A stretch of DNA of 64,000 nucleotides from Kitasatospora sp. NBC_00315 (GTDB taxonomy: Bacteria > Actinomycetota > Actinomycetes > Streptomycetales > Streptomycetaceae): assembly GCF_041435095.1 (NCBI RefSeq), contig NZ_CP108025.1, positions 6,076,001 through 6,140,000 of the forward strand, in the 5' to 3' direction. The notes under the pieces were generated by a model. It made no database searches and was not told where the DNA came from. It saw only the letters and a list, made by a program, of their open reading frames with translations. Positions 26,121-33,895 of this stretch are shown here, piece by piece. Both the position numbers and the translations under genes were made by a program. How positions within the stretch are numbered: position 1 is the first letter of the stretch; every line of letters starts with the position of its first letter.

Positions 26121-26827
26121 CGGGTCGGGAGCGGACGACGGTGGAGGACGGCATGACGGGGCAGCAGCCGGCCGCGCTGCGGGTGATGGTGGTGGACGAC
26201 CACCCGATGTGGCGCGAGGCGGTCTCCCGGGATCTCGCCGAGGCGGGCCTGGACGTGGTCGCGACCGCCGGGGACGGGGAGGAGGCCGTCCGCCGGGCGC
26301 GCGCCTGCTCCCCGCAGGTGGTCGTGCTCGACCTCAACCTGCCGGGACTGCCGGGCGTCGAGGCCTGCCGCCGGATGGTCGGCCAGGACCCCTCCGTGCG
26401 GGTCCTGGTGCTCTCCGCGAGCGGGGAGCACCAGGACGTCCTGGAGGCGGTGAAGTCGGGCGCGACCGGCTACCTGGTCAAGTCGGCCGGGCGCGAGGAA
26501 CTGCTGGACGCGGTGCGCCGCACCGCCGTCGGCGACGCGGTGTTCACCCCGGGCCTCGCCGGTCTGGTGCTGGGGGAGTTCCGCCGGCTGGCCGCCGAGC
26601 CGGCGCCGGCCAGTGCGCCGGCCGCCCCGCAGCTCACCGCGCGCGAGACCGAGGTGCTGCGGCTGGTCGCCAAGGGGCTGTCGTACCGTCAGATCGCCGA
26701 CCGGCTGGTGCTCTCGCACCGCACCGTGCAGAACCACGTGCAGAACACGCTCGGCAAACTGCAACTGCACAACCGGGTGGAGCTGGTGCGGTACGCGATC
26801 GAGCAGGGGCTGGACGACGGGGCCTGA
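26117..26827 (+). CDS. macR: LuxR-family response regulator MacR-like
   Basis: 236 aa. Receiver domain with VMVVDDHPMWREAV, phospho-acceptor Asp72 in VVVLDLNLPG, the switch Ser (VLVLSAS) and Lys (YLVKSAG). The C-terminal LuxR HTH (LTARETEVLRLVAKGLSYRQIADRLVLSHRTVQNHVQNTLGKL) binds DNA. The ATG at 26117 overlaps the macS stop and has GGAG 6 nt upstream; the ATG at 26153 with GGAGG is an alternative. It forms a two-component pair with the preceding kinase. Confidence 0.92.
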   Translation: MTGRERTTVEDGMTGQQPAALRVMVVDDHPMWREAVSRDLAEAGLDVVATAGDGEEAVRRARACSPQVVVLDLNLPGLPGVEACRRMVGQDPSVRVLVLSASGEHQDVLEAVKSGATGYLVKSAGREELLDAVRRTAVGDAVFTPGLAGLVLGEFRRLAAEPAPASAPAAPQLTARETEVLRLVAKGLSYRQIADRLVLSHRTVQNHVQNTLGKLQLHNRVELVRYAIEQGLDDGA

Positions 26828-26841
26828 CCGGGGCCCCGGCG

Positions 26842-26887
26842 ACGGCCGGCTCCCCCCCCGGCCGGGTGGCCCGGGGGAGCCGGCCGT
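26842..26887. terminator. bidirectional terminator between macR and anthranilate synthase genes
   Basis: ACGGCCGGCTCCCCC at 26842-26856 pairs perfectly with GGGGGAGCCGGCCGT at 26873-26887. The 15-bp stem lies between convergent genes. Confidence 0.82.
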
Positions 26888-26889
26888 GG

Positions 26890-28842
26890 TCAGGCCCCCG
26901 CCCGGAGCGCCGCGCTCGGCGCCCCCAGCAGCCCGGCGACGATCTCGACCCCCTCGCGGGTGAGCACCGACTCGGGGTGGAACTGCAGCCCGGCGAAGCC
27001 CGGCCCGCGCAGCGCGTGCACGTCCCCGGTGACCCGGTCGCGGGCGACCTCGACGCCCTCGGCGGCGAGCCGGGCGGCCGCCTCGTCCGAACAGCGCGCG
27101 GTGAAGGTGTTGTAGAACCCGACGGTGCGGCGGGCCCCGAAGAGGTCGATCTCCTCCTGGGCGCCCTGGTAGGGGACGGCCTTGCGGGCCAGTGGCAGTC
27201 CGAGCACGTCGCAGAGCAGCTGGTGGCTGAGGCAGACGGCGAGCAGCGGCGCACCGCGGGTGCCGGCCCGCACCGCGGCCAGCGCGTCGGCGACGATCGG
27301 GCGCAGCAGCGCCATCTTGGGGTCGGCGGGGTCGGCCGGGTCGCCGGGGCCGGGGCCGAGCACCAGCGGACCGTTGTGCGCAGCCACCCGTTCGCGCAGC
27401 CCGGGGGTGTCGTGGCGCAGCACCGAGACCTGGTGGCCGAGCGAGGACAGCAGGTGGGCGAGCATCGCGGTGAAGGTGTCCTCGCCGTCCACCACCAGGG
27501 TCGGCAGCGGTTCGGTGACCTCGGTGGGGTCCTGCATCCGGAGCCAGAACGGCGCCAGCCCCGCGCGCCGGGCGTCCAGGGCGGCCTGCACCCGGTGGTC
27601 GTCGGAGAGCCGGGGCCCGCCGGGCCGGGGGAGTCGGTGGGCCGGCGCCGGCCGGGCGCCGATCGCGGTGAGCACGCCGGCCGCCTTGGCGTGCGTCTCG
27701 GCCACCTCGGAGTGCGGGTCGGAGTGCCGTACGAGGGTCGCGCCGACCCGGACGACGAGTTCCCCGGTGGCCGGGTCGATGTCGGCGGCGCGGATGCAGA
27801 TCGGGGAGTCCAGCAGCTGCCCGCCGCTGCCGGAGCGCCCGATCAGGGCCAGCGCGCCCGAGTAGTAGCCGCGGCCGGTGGACTCGTAGCGCTTGATCAC
27901 GCGGGTGGCGTTCTGGACCGGGCTGCCGGTGACGGTGGCCGCGAACATGGTCTCCTTCAGCACCTCCCGGACGTCCAGCGAGGTGCGTCCGCGCAGCTCG
28001 TACTCGGTGTGCGCGAGGTGGGCCATCTCCTTGAGGCGCGGGCCGAGCACCTGGCCGCCGAGGTCGCCCACGGTGCACATCATCTTGAGCTCCTCGTCGA
28101 CCACCATGGTGAGCTCCTCCAGCTCCTTGGGGTCCTTGAGGAAGTCGAGCAGCGAGTCCAGGCCGGGCCCGGCGGCCGGGTAGCGGTAGGTGCCGGAGAT
28201 CGGGTTCATCACGACCGTCCCGCCGGACTGCCGTACGTGCACCTCGGGGGAGGCGCCCACGAGCACGCGCTCCCCGGTGTGCACCAGGAAGGTCCAGTAC
28301 GCGCCCCGCTCCTGCTCCAGCAGGCGCCGGAAGAGCGAGAGCGCCAGCTCGGGGGAGAAGTCGTCGAGCGTGGCGGTGAAGTCGCGCCGGATCACGAAGT
28401 TCGCGCCCTCGCCCCGGCCGATCTCGTCCCGGATCACCCGGCGGACGATCCTCGCGTACTGCTCGTCGTCGATGTCGAAGCCGCCGCCGGAGAGCGTGAC
28501 GGGCAGCCGCGGGAGGGCGTCGAGCACCTCGGCCAGCGGGTACACGTACTGCTCGTCGACGCTCAGCGCCTGCAACGGGGTGGCGTCGTCGTGCGCCTCG
28601 AAGCCGCGTTCGCGGATCTGCCGGTACGGGACCAGGGCCAGCAGGTCGTGCCGGGGCCCCTCGGCCGGGATCCCGGCGCGTACCGGCAGGTCCGCGAGCC
28701 GCTCGTGGGTGGCGACCGTGCCGAGCAGCACCTCCACGGTGTCCGGCGCGAGCCGGGGGGCGCGGCGGTGCAGCAGGGCGAAGGCCGGGGCACCGGGGGC
28801 GGTCAGGCGGGCGAGCAGATGCGTGGGACTGGTCACGTTCAC
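26890..28842 (-). CDS. fused anthranilate synthase (TrpE-TrpG, PhzE-like arrangement)
   Basis: 650 aa. The chorismate-binding TrpE part (about 1-420) has GGTVVMNPISGTYRYP, KDPKELEELTMVVDEELKMM and the GSPVQNATRVIKRYESTGRGYYSGALALIG signature. The glutamine amidotransferase part (about 450-650) has the nucleophile Cys537 in AVCLSHQLLCDVLGLPLA and the C-terminal His-Pro-Glu (QFHPESVLTREG). It converts chorismate and glutamine to anthranilate. The GTG at 28842 lies just after AAGGAAG; GTG 28836 is also possible. It is controlled by an upstream Trp-codon leader peptide and attenuator. A phenazine-type role cannot be excluded, but the leader argues for tryptophan supply. Confidence 0.93.
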   Translation of the reverse strand: MNVTSPTHLLARLTAPGAPAFALLHRRAPRLAPDTVEVLLGTVATHERLADLPVRAGIPAEGPRHDLLALVPYRQIRERGFEAHDDATPLQALSVDEQYVYPLAEVLDALPRLPVTLSGGGFDIDDEQYARIVRRVIRDEIGRGEGANFVIRRDFTATLDDFSPELALSLFRRLLEQERGAYWTFLVHTGERVLVGASPEVHVRQSGGTVVMNPISGTYRYPAAGPGLDSLLDFLKDPKELEELTMVVDEELKMMCTVGDLGGQVLGPRLKEMAHLAHTEYELRGRTSLDVREVLKETMFAATVTGSPVQNATRVIKRYESTGRGYYSGALALIGRSGSGGQLLDSPICIRAADIDPATGELVVRVGATLVRHSDPHSEVAETHAKAAGVLTAIGARPAPAHRLPRPGGPRLSDDHRVQAALDARRAGLAPFWLRMQDPTEVTEPLPTLVVDGEDTFTAMLAHLLSSLGHQVSVLRHDTPGLRERVAAHNGPLVLGPGPGDPADPADPKMALLRPIVADALAAVRAGTRGAPLLAVCLSHQLLCDVLGLPLARKAVPYQGAQEEIDLFGARRTVGFYNTFTARCSDEAAARLAAEGVEVARDRVTGDVHALRGPGFAGLQFHPESVLTREGVEIVAGLLGAPSAALRAGA

Positions 28843-28916
28843 GGCTTCCTTCCGGGAAGGCTTCGGGGTGCGGTGCAAGGTCCGCTGTCCGGGAAGGCCG
28901 TCTGCTCGCGATACGC

Positions 28917-28944
28917 CGACGGCCGCCCCGAGGGGCGGCCGTCG
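28917..28944 (-). terminator. attenuator hairpin between trp leader peptide and anthranilate synthase
   Basis: CGACGGCCGCCCC at 28917-28929 pairs perfectly with 28932-28944, a 13-bp stem with a tight loop. It begins 17 nt after the leader-peptide stop and lies 75 nt before the structural gene. This is the position expected of the terminator in a transcription attenuator. Confidence 0.75.
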
Positions 28945-28960
28945 TGTCGTCAGGGACGCG

Positions 28961-29020
28961 CTATCGGTGGGCCACCTCGGGGATGGTCCACCACCAGGAG
29001 AAGGTGCGCGGCGCGTTCAT
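28961..29020 (-). CDS. trpL: trp leader peptide (19 aa, three consecutive Trp codons)
   Basis: A small frame on the minus strand reads MNAPRTFSWWWTIPEVAHR and stops with TAG. Three TGG codons in a row at positions 9-11, the short length, the location upstream of anthranilate synthase and the hairpin after the stop make this a tryptophan-sensing leader peptide. No ribosome site precedes the ATG. Instead a TAGGCT -10 lies 7 nt upstream, so it is probably translated from a leaderless transcript end. Confidence 0.88.
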   Translation of the reverse strand: MNAPRTFSWWWTIPEVAHR

Positions 29021-29027
29021 GGGGGAG

Positions 29028-29033
29028 AGCCTA
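29028..29033 (-). promoter_or_regulatory. -10 box (TAGGCT) placing transcription start at the trp leader ATG
   Basis: On the minus strand TAGGCT is followed by 7 nt and then the ATG at 29020. The expected initiation point coincides with the start codon. The -35 is weak. Confidence 0.65.
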
Positions 29034-29126
29034 GCGGATGCCCCGCGGACGTGAGCCCGGTCACGGATATGTCCACGACGCGTCTCATCCATCGGGCAGG
29101 GGACACAATTCGGTTGTCACACCCCG

Positions 29127-29132
29127 TAGCCT
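29127..29132 (+). promoter_or_regulatory. -10 box (TAGCCT) giving a leaderless DAHP synthase mRNA
   Basis: TAGCCT is followed by 6 nt and the GTG at 29139. No ribosome site fits in between, so translation probably begins at the 5' end of the mRNA. Confidence 0.65.
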
Positions 29133-29138
29133 GGCTCT

Positions 29139-30476
29139 GTGACCGTGACAAATCTCCACACATGGCAGTCCCTGCCCGCGGCGCAGCAGCCTGAATGGCC
29201 GGATTCTGAGGCGCTGCGCAAGGCTCTTGCGGACCTCGCCTCCTATCCGCCACTCGTCTTCGCCGGCGAGTGCGACCAGCTGCGCGCCCGGCTCGGTGCC
29301 GTCGCGCGTGGTGAGGCGTTCCTGCTCCAGGGCGGCGACTGCGCCGAGGCGTTCGACGGCGTGTCCGCCGAGCAGATCCGCAACAAGCTCAAGACGCTGC
29401 TCCAGATGGCGGCCGTGCTGACCTACGCCGCCTCCGTGCCGGTGGTCAAGGTCGGCCGGATCGCGGGCCAGTACTCCAAGCCGCGTTCCAAGTCGACCGA
29501 GACCCGCGACGGGGTGACCCTGCCGGTCTACCGTGGCGACTCGGTGAACGGCTTCGAGTTCACCCCCGAGTCCCGCATCCCCGACCCGGAGCGCCTGAAG
29601 CGGATGTACAACGCGTCCGCCGCGACGCTCAACCTGGTGCGTGCCTTCACCACCGGCGGTTACGCGGACCTGCGCCAGGTGCACGCCTGGAACCAGGACT
29701 TCGTGCGCAACTCCCCGTCCGGGCAGCGTTACGAGAAGCTGGCCAAGGAGATCGACAACGCGCTGGCCTTCATGCAGGCCTGCGGGGTCGCTCCCGAGGA
29801 GTTCAAGACCGTCGAGTTCTACTCGTCGCACGAGGCGCTGGTGCTCGACTACGAGACCGCGCTGACCCGGGTGGACTCGCGGACCGGCGACCTCTACGAC
29901 GTCTCCGGCCACATGGTCTGGATCGGGGAGCGGACCCGCCAGCTGGACGGGGCGCACATCGAGTTCGCCTCGAAGGTCCGCAACCCGATCGGCGTGAAGC
30001 TCGGCCCGACCACCACGGTCGAGGAGGCGCTCACGCTGATCGAGCGGCTCGACCCCGAGCGCGAGCCCGGCCGGCTCACCTTCATCACCCGGATGGGCGC
30101 GGGCAAGGTCCGCGACCACCTGCCCACCCTGGTGGAGAAGGTCACCGCGTCCGGCGCCCAGCCGGTGTGGATCTGCGACCCGATGCACGGCAACACCTTC
30201 GAGGCCTCCAGCGGCCACAAGACCCGCCGCTTCGACGACGTGCTCGACGAGGTCAAGGGCTTCTTCGAGGTGCACCGCGCGCTCGGCACCCACCCGGGCG
30301 GCATCCACGTGGAGCTGACCGGCGACGACGTCACCGAGTGCGTCGGCGGCGGCGACGAGGTGCTGGTCGACGACCTGCACCAGCGCTACGAGACGGCCTG
30401 CGACCCGCGGCTCAACCGCAGCCAGTCGCTGGACCTCGCGTTCCTGGTGGCGGAGATGTACCGCGGCGGTCACTGA
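29139..30476 (+). CDS. aroH: class II 3-deoxy-7-phosphoheptulonate (DAHP) synthase
   Basis: 445 aa. First step of the shikimate pathway: phosphoenolpyruvate plus erythrose-4-phosphate to DAHP. This is the plant/actinobacterial class II type. Seen: YPPLVFAGECDQLRARLGAVARGEAFLLQGGDCAEAFD (metal Cys in GGDCAE), KVGRIAGQYSKPRS (PEP-binding Arg/Lys), MVWIGERTRQLDGAHIEF, WICDPMHGNTF, GGIHVELTGDDVTECVGG and the conserved C-terminal LDLAF. GTG 29139 is chosen from homology and the leaderless promoter. It is divergent from the trp leader/anthranilate synthase, so the two ends of the chorismate-to-tryptophan route share a 118-bp control region. Confidence 0.96.
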   Translation: MTVTNLHTWQSLPAAQQPEWPDSEALRKALADLASYPPLVFAGECDQLRARLGAVARGEAFLLQGGDCAEAFDGVSAEQIRNKLKTLLQMAAVLTYAASVPVVKVGRIAGQYSKPRSKSTETRDGVTLPVYRGDSVNGFEFTPESRIPDPERLKRMYNASAATLNLVRAFTTGGYADLRQVHAWNQDFVRNSPSGQRYEKLAKEIDNALAFMQACGVAPEEFKTVEFYSSHEALVLDYETALTRVDSRTGDLYDVSGHMVWIGERTRQLDGAHIEFASKVRNPIGVKLGPTTTVEEALTLIERLDPEREPGRLTFITRMGAGKVRDHLPTLVEKVTASGAQPVWICDPMHGNTFEASSGHKTRRFDDVLDEVKGFFEVHRALGTHPGGIHVELTGDDVTECVGGGDEVLVDDLHQRYETACDPRLNRSQSLDLAFLVAEMYRGGH

Positions 30477-30496
30477 CCGCCCCCGATGTGACGAAG

Positions 30497-30538
30497 GCCC
30501 CTCCGGTTTCGGGATTCCCGAACCCGGAGGGGCTTTTT
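30497..30538 (+). terminator. intrinsic terminator after DAHP synthase
   Basis: GCCCCTCCGG...TTTCGGGA pairs with TCCCGAA...CCGGAGGGGC (one mismatch), followed by TTTTT at 30534-30538. It is a classic Rho-independent terminator with a U tract, rare in this window. Confidence 0.92.
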
Positions 30539-30556
30539 CGTACCCGGATCCCCGGG

Positions 30557-30590
30557 TAAGGTGAGGCTTAGTGAGGTAAGCCTTGCTTGA
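30557..30590 (+). promoter_or_regulatory. iron box (DmdR/IdeR-like) before bfd
   Basis: Two overlapping 19-mers match the actinobacterial iron-box consensus TTAGGTTAGGCTAACCTAA at about 12 and 13 of 19 positions, on opposite strands. A 20-bp inverted repeat (AGGCTTA, 6 nt, TAAGCCT) at 30564-30583 is at the centre. The site lies about 65 nt before the bfd start, suitable for iron-dependent repression. Confidence 0.55.
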
Positions 30591-30646
30591 TCATCCGCCT
30601 CCGGAGCGCGCCTCCGGGCACACCGAGCCACCCGGGAGAATCCGCG

Positions 30647-30979
30647 ATGTACGTGTGCATGTGCCATGCGGTCACCGAGGACCAGGTGAAGCGCGCGATC
30701 GACGCCGGCGCCGACAGCCCCCGCCAGATAGCCAAGGGCTGCAAGGCCGGCACCGACTGCGGCTCGTGCGTGCGACGGATCCAGGCGCTGCTGGGCGAGC
30801 ACGGGGCGCGGCCCTGCCCGACCGCCCGGCTGGCCGCCCGGCTGGGCCTGGCCGAGCCCGAGCTGCCGCCGCCCGCGCAGGTGCCGGTGACGGCGGGGGC
30901 CTGCGCCCCGGTGCCGACCGTGAAGTCACCGCTGTCGGTGGTCCGCGGCCTCGGCGCCGGCCCGCTGCGCGCGGCCTGA
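30647..30979 (+). CDS. bfd: bacterioferritin-associated ferredoxin
   Basis: 110 aa. The N-terminal 2Fe-2S Bfd domain has MYVCMCHAVTEDQV and KGCKAGTDCGSCVRRI, giving four cluster cysteines in Cys-x-Cys and Cys-x2-Cys pairs. In known systems Bfd donates electrons to bacterioferritin to release stored iron. The C-terminal 55 residues are an Ala/Pro-rich tail not seen in short Bfd proteins. The ATG at 30647 has GGGAGAA upstream. An iron box precedes it, and the bacterioferritin gene is convergent 48 nt away. Confidence 0.92.
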   Translation: MYVCMCHAVTEDQVKRAIDAGADSPRQIAKGCKAGTDCGSCVRRIQALLGEHGARPCPTARLAARLGLAEPELPPPAQVPVTAGACAPVPTVKSPLSVVRGLGAGPLRAA

Positions 30980-31027
30980 CGGCCTCCCGGGCGTGCGCCG
31001 CGGCGGGTGTCGCCGGCCGGGCCGGTG

Positions 31028-31507
31028 TCAGGACTCCGGCTGCTCGATCAGCTGGGCGAGGTAGAGCGGCTCCCCGAGCTTCGCCAGCAGCTCCAGCTGG
31101 GTGTCGAGGTAGTCGATGTGGTGCTCCTCGTCGGCCAGGATCGACTCGAAGATGTTCGCCGAGGTGACGTCGTTCTTGGCGCGCATCACCACGATCCCGC
31201 GCCGCAGCCGGTCGATCGCCTCGACCTCGACCTGGCGGTCCGCCTCGAACATCTCCTGGACGGTCTGGCCGACCCGGACGTGGAAGAGCCGCTGGTAGTT
31301 CGGCAGCCCGTCGAGGAAGAGGATCCGGTCGGTGAGCAGCTCGGCGTGCTTCATCTCGTCGAAGGACTCGTGCCGGGTGTACTTGGCGAGCTTCGTCCAG
31401 CCGAAGTTCTCCTGCATCTTGGCGTGCAGGAAGTACTGGTTGATCGCGGTCAGCTCGGCGGTGAGCTGCTCGTTGAGGAACTCGATGACCTCGGGGTCAC
31501 CCTTCAT
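31028..31507 (-). CDS. bfr: bacterioferritin
   Basis: 159 aa four-helix ferritin that stores iron in a 24-mer. Ferroxidase ligands are seen in order: Glu of TAELTAINQYFLH, ESFDEMKHAE with the heme-axial Met and a Glu/His pair, the Glu of VEVEAIDRL, and DEEHHIDYL. The ATG at 31507 has AGGAAGG about 8 nt upstream. It is convergent with bfd. Confidence 0.97.
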   Translation of the reverse strand: MKGDPEVIEFLNEQLTAELTAINQYFLHAKMQENFGWTKLAKYTRHESFDEMKHAELLTDRILFLDGLPNYQRLFHVRVGQTVQEMFEADRQVEVEAIDRLRRGIVVMRAKNDVTSANIFESILADEEHHIDYLDTQLELLAKLGEPLYLAQLIEQPES

Positions 31508-31698
31508 GGGGCTGCCTTCCTGCTGTACATCCGGGAACCACGGCTGCTCGCATCCTGGCACCGATATGGGACGTAATTCCAGTAAGTTCACACTCACTCG
31601 GACATGTGTCGGAATATACGATTTGCGCCCCATTGCGCTGATCGGGCGGGCGCAGGGGCCCGTCGAGGGGCGCGCGTCTGGCGTGGCGCGCCGTCTGT

Positions 31699-31704
31699 CA
31701 CCAT
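31699..31704 (+). promoter_or_regulatory. -10-like CACCAT 6 nt before the molybdopterin-protein start
   Basis: CACCAT keeps the key A and T of TAnnnT and is exactly 6 nt from the ATG at 31711. No ribosome site is present, so a leaderless mRNA is likely. Confidence 0.4.
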
Positions 31705-31710
31705 GGATGC

Positions 31711-32340
31711 ATGGGTCAGTCCGAACAAGAAGCACCTCCGCCGTCTGACCCGAGGCTCCCCCCGGGCCAGCGCCTCCAGCGCGGCTGGCCGGTTCTGCAC
31801 TACGGGCCGGTACCCCGGTTCAAGCCGTCGACCTGGGACTTCCAGGTGTTCGGGGCGACCGCCTCGGCCGAGAAGCACAGCTGGGACTTCACCGGCTTCC
31901 ACGCGCTGCCGCGCACCACGGTCCAGGCCGACCTGCACTGCGTGACCCGCTTCTCGATGCTCGGCAACGAATGGACGGGCGTGCCGGCCGCGGTCGTCCT
32001 CGAACAGGTGCCCCCCGCCCCCGGCGTCACCCATGTGATGGTCTGGGCCGAGTACGGCTACAGCGCCAACCTGCGCCTGGCGGACTTCGCCGACCCGCGG
32101 ACCGTCTTCGCCACCCATCACGACGGCGAGCCGCTCACGGTGGAGCACGGCTTCCCCGTCCGGCTCGTGGTGCCCCAGCTGTACGCCTGGAAGGGCCCCA
32201 AGTGGGTGCGCGCGGTCGAGTACATGCGCGCCGACCGCCGGGGCTTCTGGGAGGAGCGCGGCTACCACAACCGTGCCGACCCCTGGGCGGAGAAGCGGTA
32301 CTCCTACCAGGAGGAGCCCGGCGACGGGCCGTTGCGCTGA
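31711..32340 (+). CDS. sulfite-oxidase-like molybdopterin-binding protein
   Basis: 209 aa with a single Oxidored_molyb domain. Seen: GWPVLHYGPVPRFKPSTWDFQVFG, ADLHCVTRFSMLGNEWTGVP with the molybdenum-ligand Cys77, and VRLVVPQLYAWKGPKWVRAVEYM. It is the YedY/YuiH-like soluble group, lacking heme and dimerisation domains and any signal peptide. The electron acceptor and substrate are unknown; protein-methionine-sulfoxide or sulfite chemistry is possible. It stands alone between bfr and the flavoenzyme gene, which is convergent. Confidence 0.88.
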   Translation: MGQSEQEAPPPSDPRLPPGQRLQRGWPVLHYGPVPRFKPSTWDFQVFGATASAEKHSWDFTGFHALPRTTVQADLHCVTRFSMLGNEWTGVPAAVVLEQVPPAPGVTHVMVWAEYGYSANLRLADFADPRTVFATHHDGEPLTVEHGFPVRLVVPQLYAWKGPKWVRAVEYMRADRRGFWEERGYHNRADPWAEKRYSYQEEPGDGPLR

Positions 32341-32368
32341 GGCCCCGGCCCGTCCACCGGGTGCCGGC

Positions 32369-33748
32369 TCAGGCGGCCGGCTCGATGTTCTGGTTGAGAT
32401 GGAACAGGTTGCCCGGGTCGTAGTCCCGCTTCACCGCCGCCAGCCGGGCGTAGTTGCCCCGGTAGTTCGCCTCGATCCGGTGCTGGTCGTCGGCGCCCAT
32501 GAAGTTGACGTACCCGCCGGCCTCGGAGTGCGGCGCCAGCGCCGCGTGGTAGTCCCGTACCCACGCCGTCTCCGCCGCGCCGCCGGCCGGGTCCTCCCAG
32601 ACACCCAGGACGACGGTGGAGAAGGACGCGTCCCGGTACGAGTAGGCGGTGGCGTCCGGGGCGATCCGCTGGGGGGCGCCGTCGACCGGGTAGATGTGCA
32701 CGGTCGAGCTGAGCGTCGGCACCCGGGGCCCGTGCTCCAGGTGCACCGCGATCGCCTCGTCGGTCAGCCCGGTCGCGAAGCTGCCCTTCCAGTACTCCCG
32801 CAGCCCCGGCGGCAGCAGCGCGTCGAAGGCGCCGTTGATCGCCGGATACGGCATCGGTCCGACCGCCTCGGCGACCCGGGGAGCCAGCTCGCGCAGCGGC
32901 CGCAGCACCGCGTCCGCCTCCTCGGGCGGCCCGGACCAGCAGACCACCACGATGCCGAGGACGTCGCCGTGCCGGTTCTCGGGGATGAACGGCAGCGGCG
33001 GCGCGGTCTGGAAGCCGGGGAACAGGAAGAGCTGCTCGGGGGCGCCCCCGACGAACTCGCGGTAGAAGCGCAGGACGCTGTCCATGTGCTCCAGCTCGAA
33101 CAGCATCGGGCCGGCCACCACCGTGTCGACCGGGCTGAGCCGGTACTCGAACGACGTCACGGCTCCGAAGTTGCCCCCGCCGCCGCGCAGCGCCCAGAAG
33201 AGGTCGGGGTGGTGCTCGGAGTCGGTGGTCAGGAACCGGCCGTCGGCCGTCACCACATCGGCGGACAGGAGGTTGTCGCAGGTCAGCCCCAGCGACCGGG
33301 TCAGGTAACCGAAGCCGCCGCCGAGGGTCAGCCCGGCGATGCCGGTGGTGGAGATGATCCCGCCGGTGGTGGCGAGGCCGAAGGCGTGGGTGGCGGCGTT
33401 GAAGTCGCCCCAGGTCGCGCCCGGCTCGGCGCGGGCCGTCCGGTTCTCCGGGTCGACGCGCACCCCGCGCAGGCCGGACAGGTCGGCCACCACCCCGCCG
33501 TCGCAGGTACCGAAGCCGGGCCCGCTGTGACCGCCGCCGCGTACCGCGAGATCGAGGCCGCTCTCGCGGGCGTACCCGACCGTGGCCATCACGTCGCCGG
33601 CGTTGGCGCAGCGCACCACGGCCGCCGGCCGCCGGTCGATCGCGGCGTTGTAGACGGTGCGGGCCTCGTCGTAGCCGTCGTCCCCGGGGGTGATCACGGC
33701 GCCCCGGGTACGTTCTCTTAAGTCGTCGATCGTGGTGGGCCCGGCCAT
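32369..33748 (-). CDS. FAD-linked oxidoreductase, berberine-bridge (BBE) type
   Basis: 459 aa. FAD-binding PCMH domain with LAVRGGGHSGPGFG, whose His74 is the expected 8-alpha-histidyl FAD attachment site. The second covalent site of bicovalent BBE enzymes (Cys in G-F-C-P-T-V-G) is Ile132 here (GIISTTG), so flavin is probably linked once. The C-terminal BBE motif DYDPGNLFHLNQNIEP is intact. Such enzymes oxidise sugars, alcohols or specialised metabolites. The ATG at 33748 has GGAG 8 nt upstream. It seems an accessory gene with no pathway neighbours here. Confidence 0.9.
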   Translation of the reverse strand: MAGPTTIDDLRERTRGAVITPGDDGYDEARTVYNAAIDRRPAAVVRCANAGDVMATVGYARESGLDLAVRGGGHSGPGFGTCDGGVVADLSGLRGVRVDPENRTARAEPGATWGDFNAATHAFGLATTGGIISTTGIAGLTLGGGFGYLTRSLGLTCDNLLSADVVTADGRFLTTDSEHHPDLFWALRGGGGNFGAVTSFEYRLSPVDTVVAGPMLFELEHMDSVLRFYREFVGGAPEQLFLFPGFQTAPPLPFIPENRHGDVLGIVVVCWSGPPEEADAVLRPLRELAPRVAEAVGPMPYPAINGAFDALLPPGLREYWKGSFATGLTDEAIAVHLEHGPRVPTLSSTVHIYPVDGAPQRIAPDATAYSYRDASFSTVVLGVWEDPAGGAAETAWVRDYHAALAPHSEAGGYVNFMGADDQHRIEANYRGNYARLAAVKRDYDPGNLFHLNQNIEPAA

Positions 33749-33895
33749 GGTGACCACTCCTCGGGTACCGGCCTGCGACGCCCCGTCCGGAAGACCCGGC
33801 GCTGGGGGGATCGGAGCCGCCCGCAGCGGCACGGCGGGGCCTGGTTCCACGCTACGCCGATCGGGCGACCCCTCAACCCGGGGCGCCCGGGCCCG

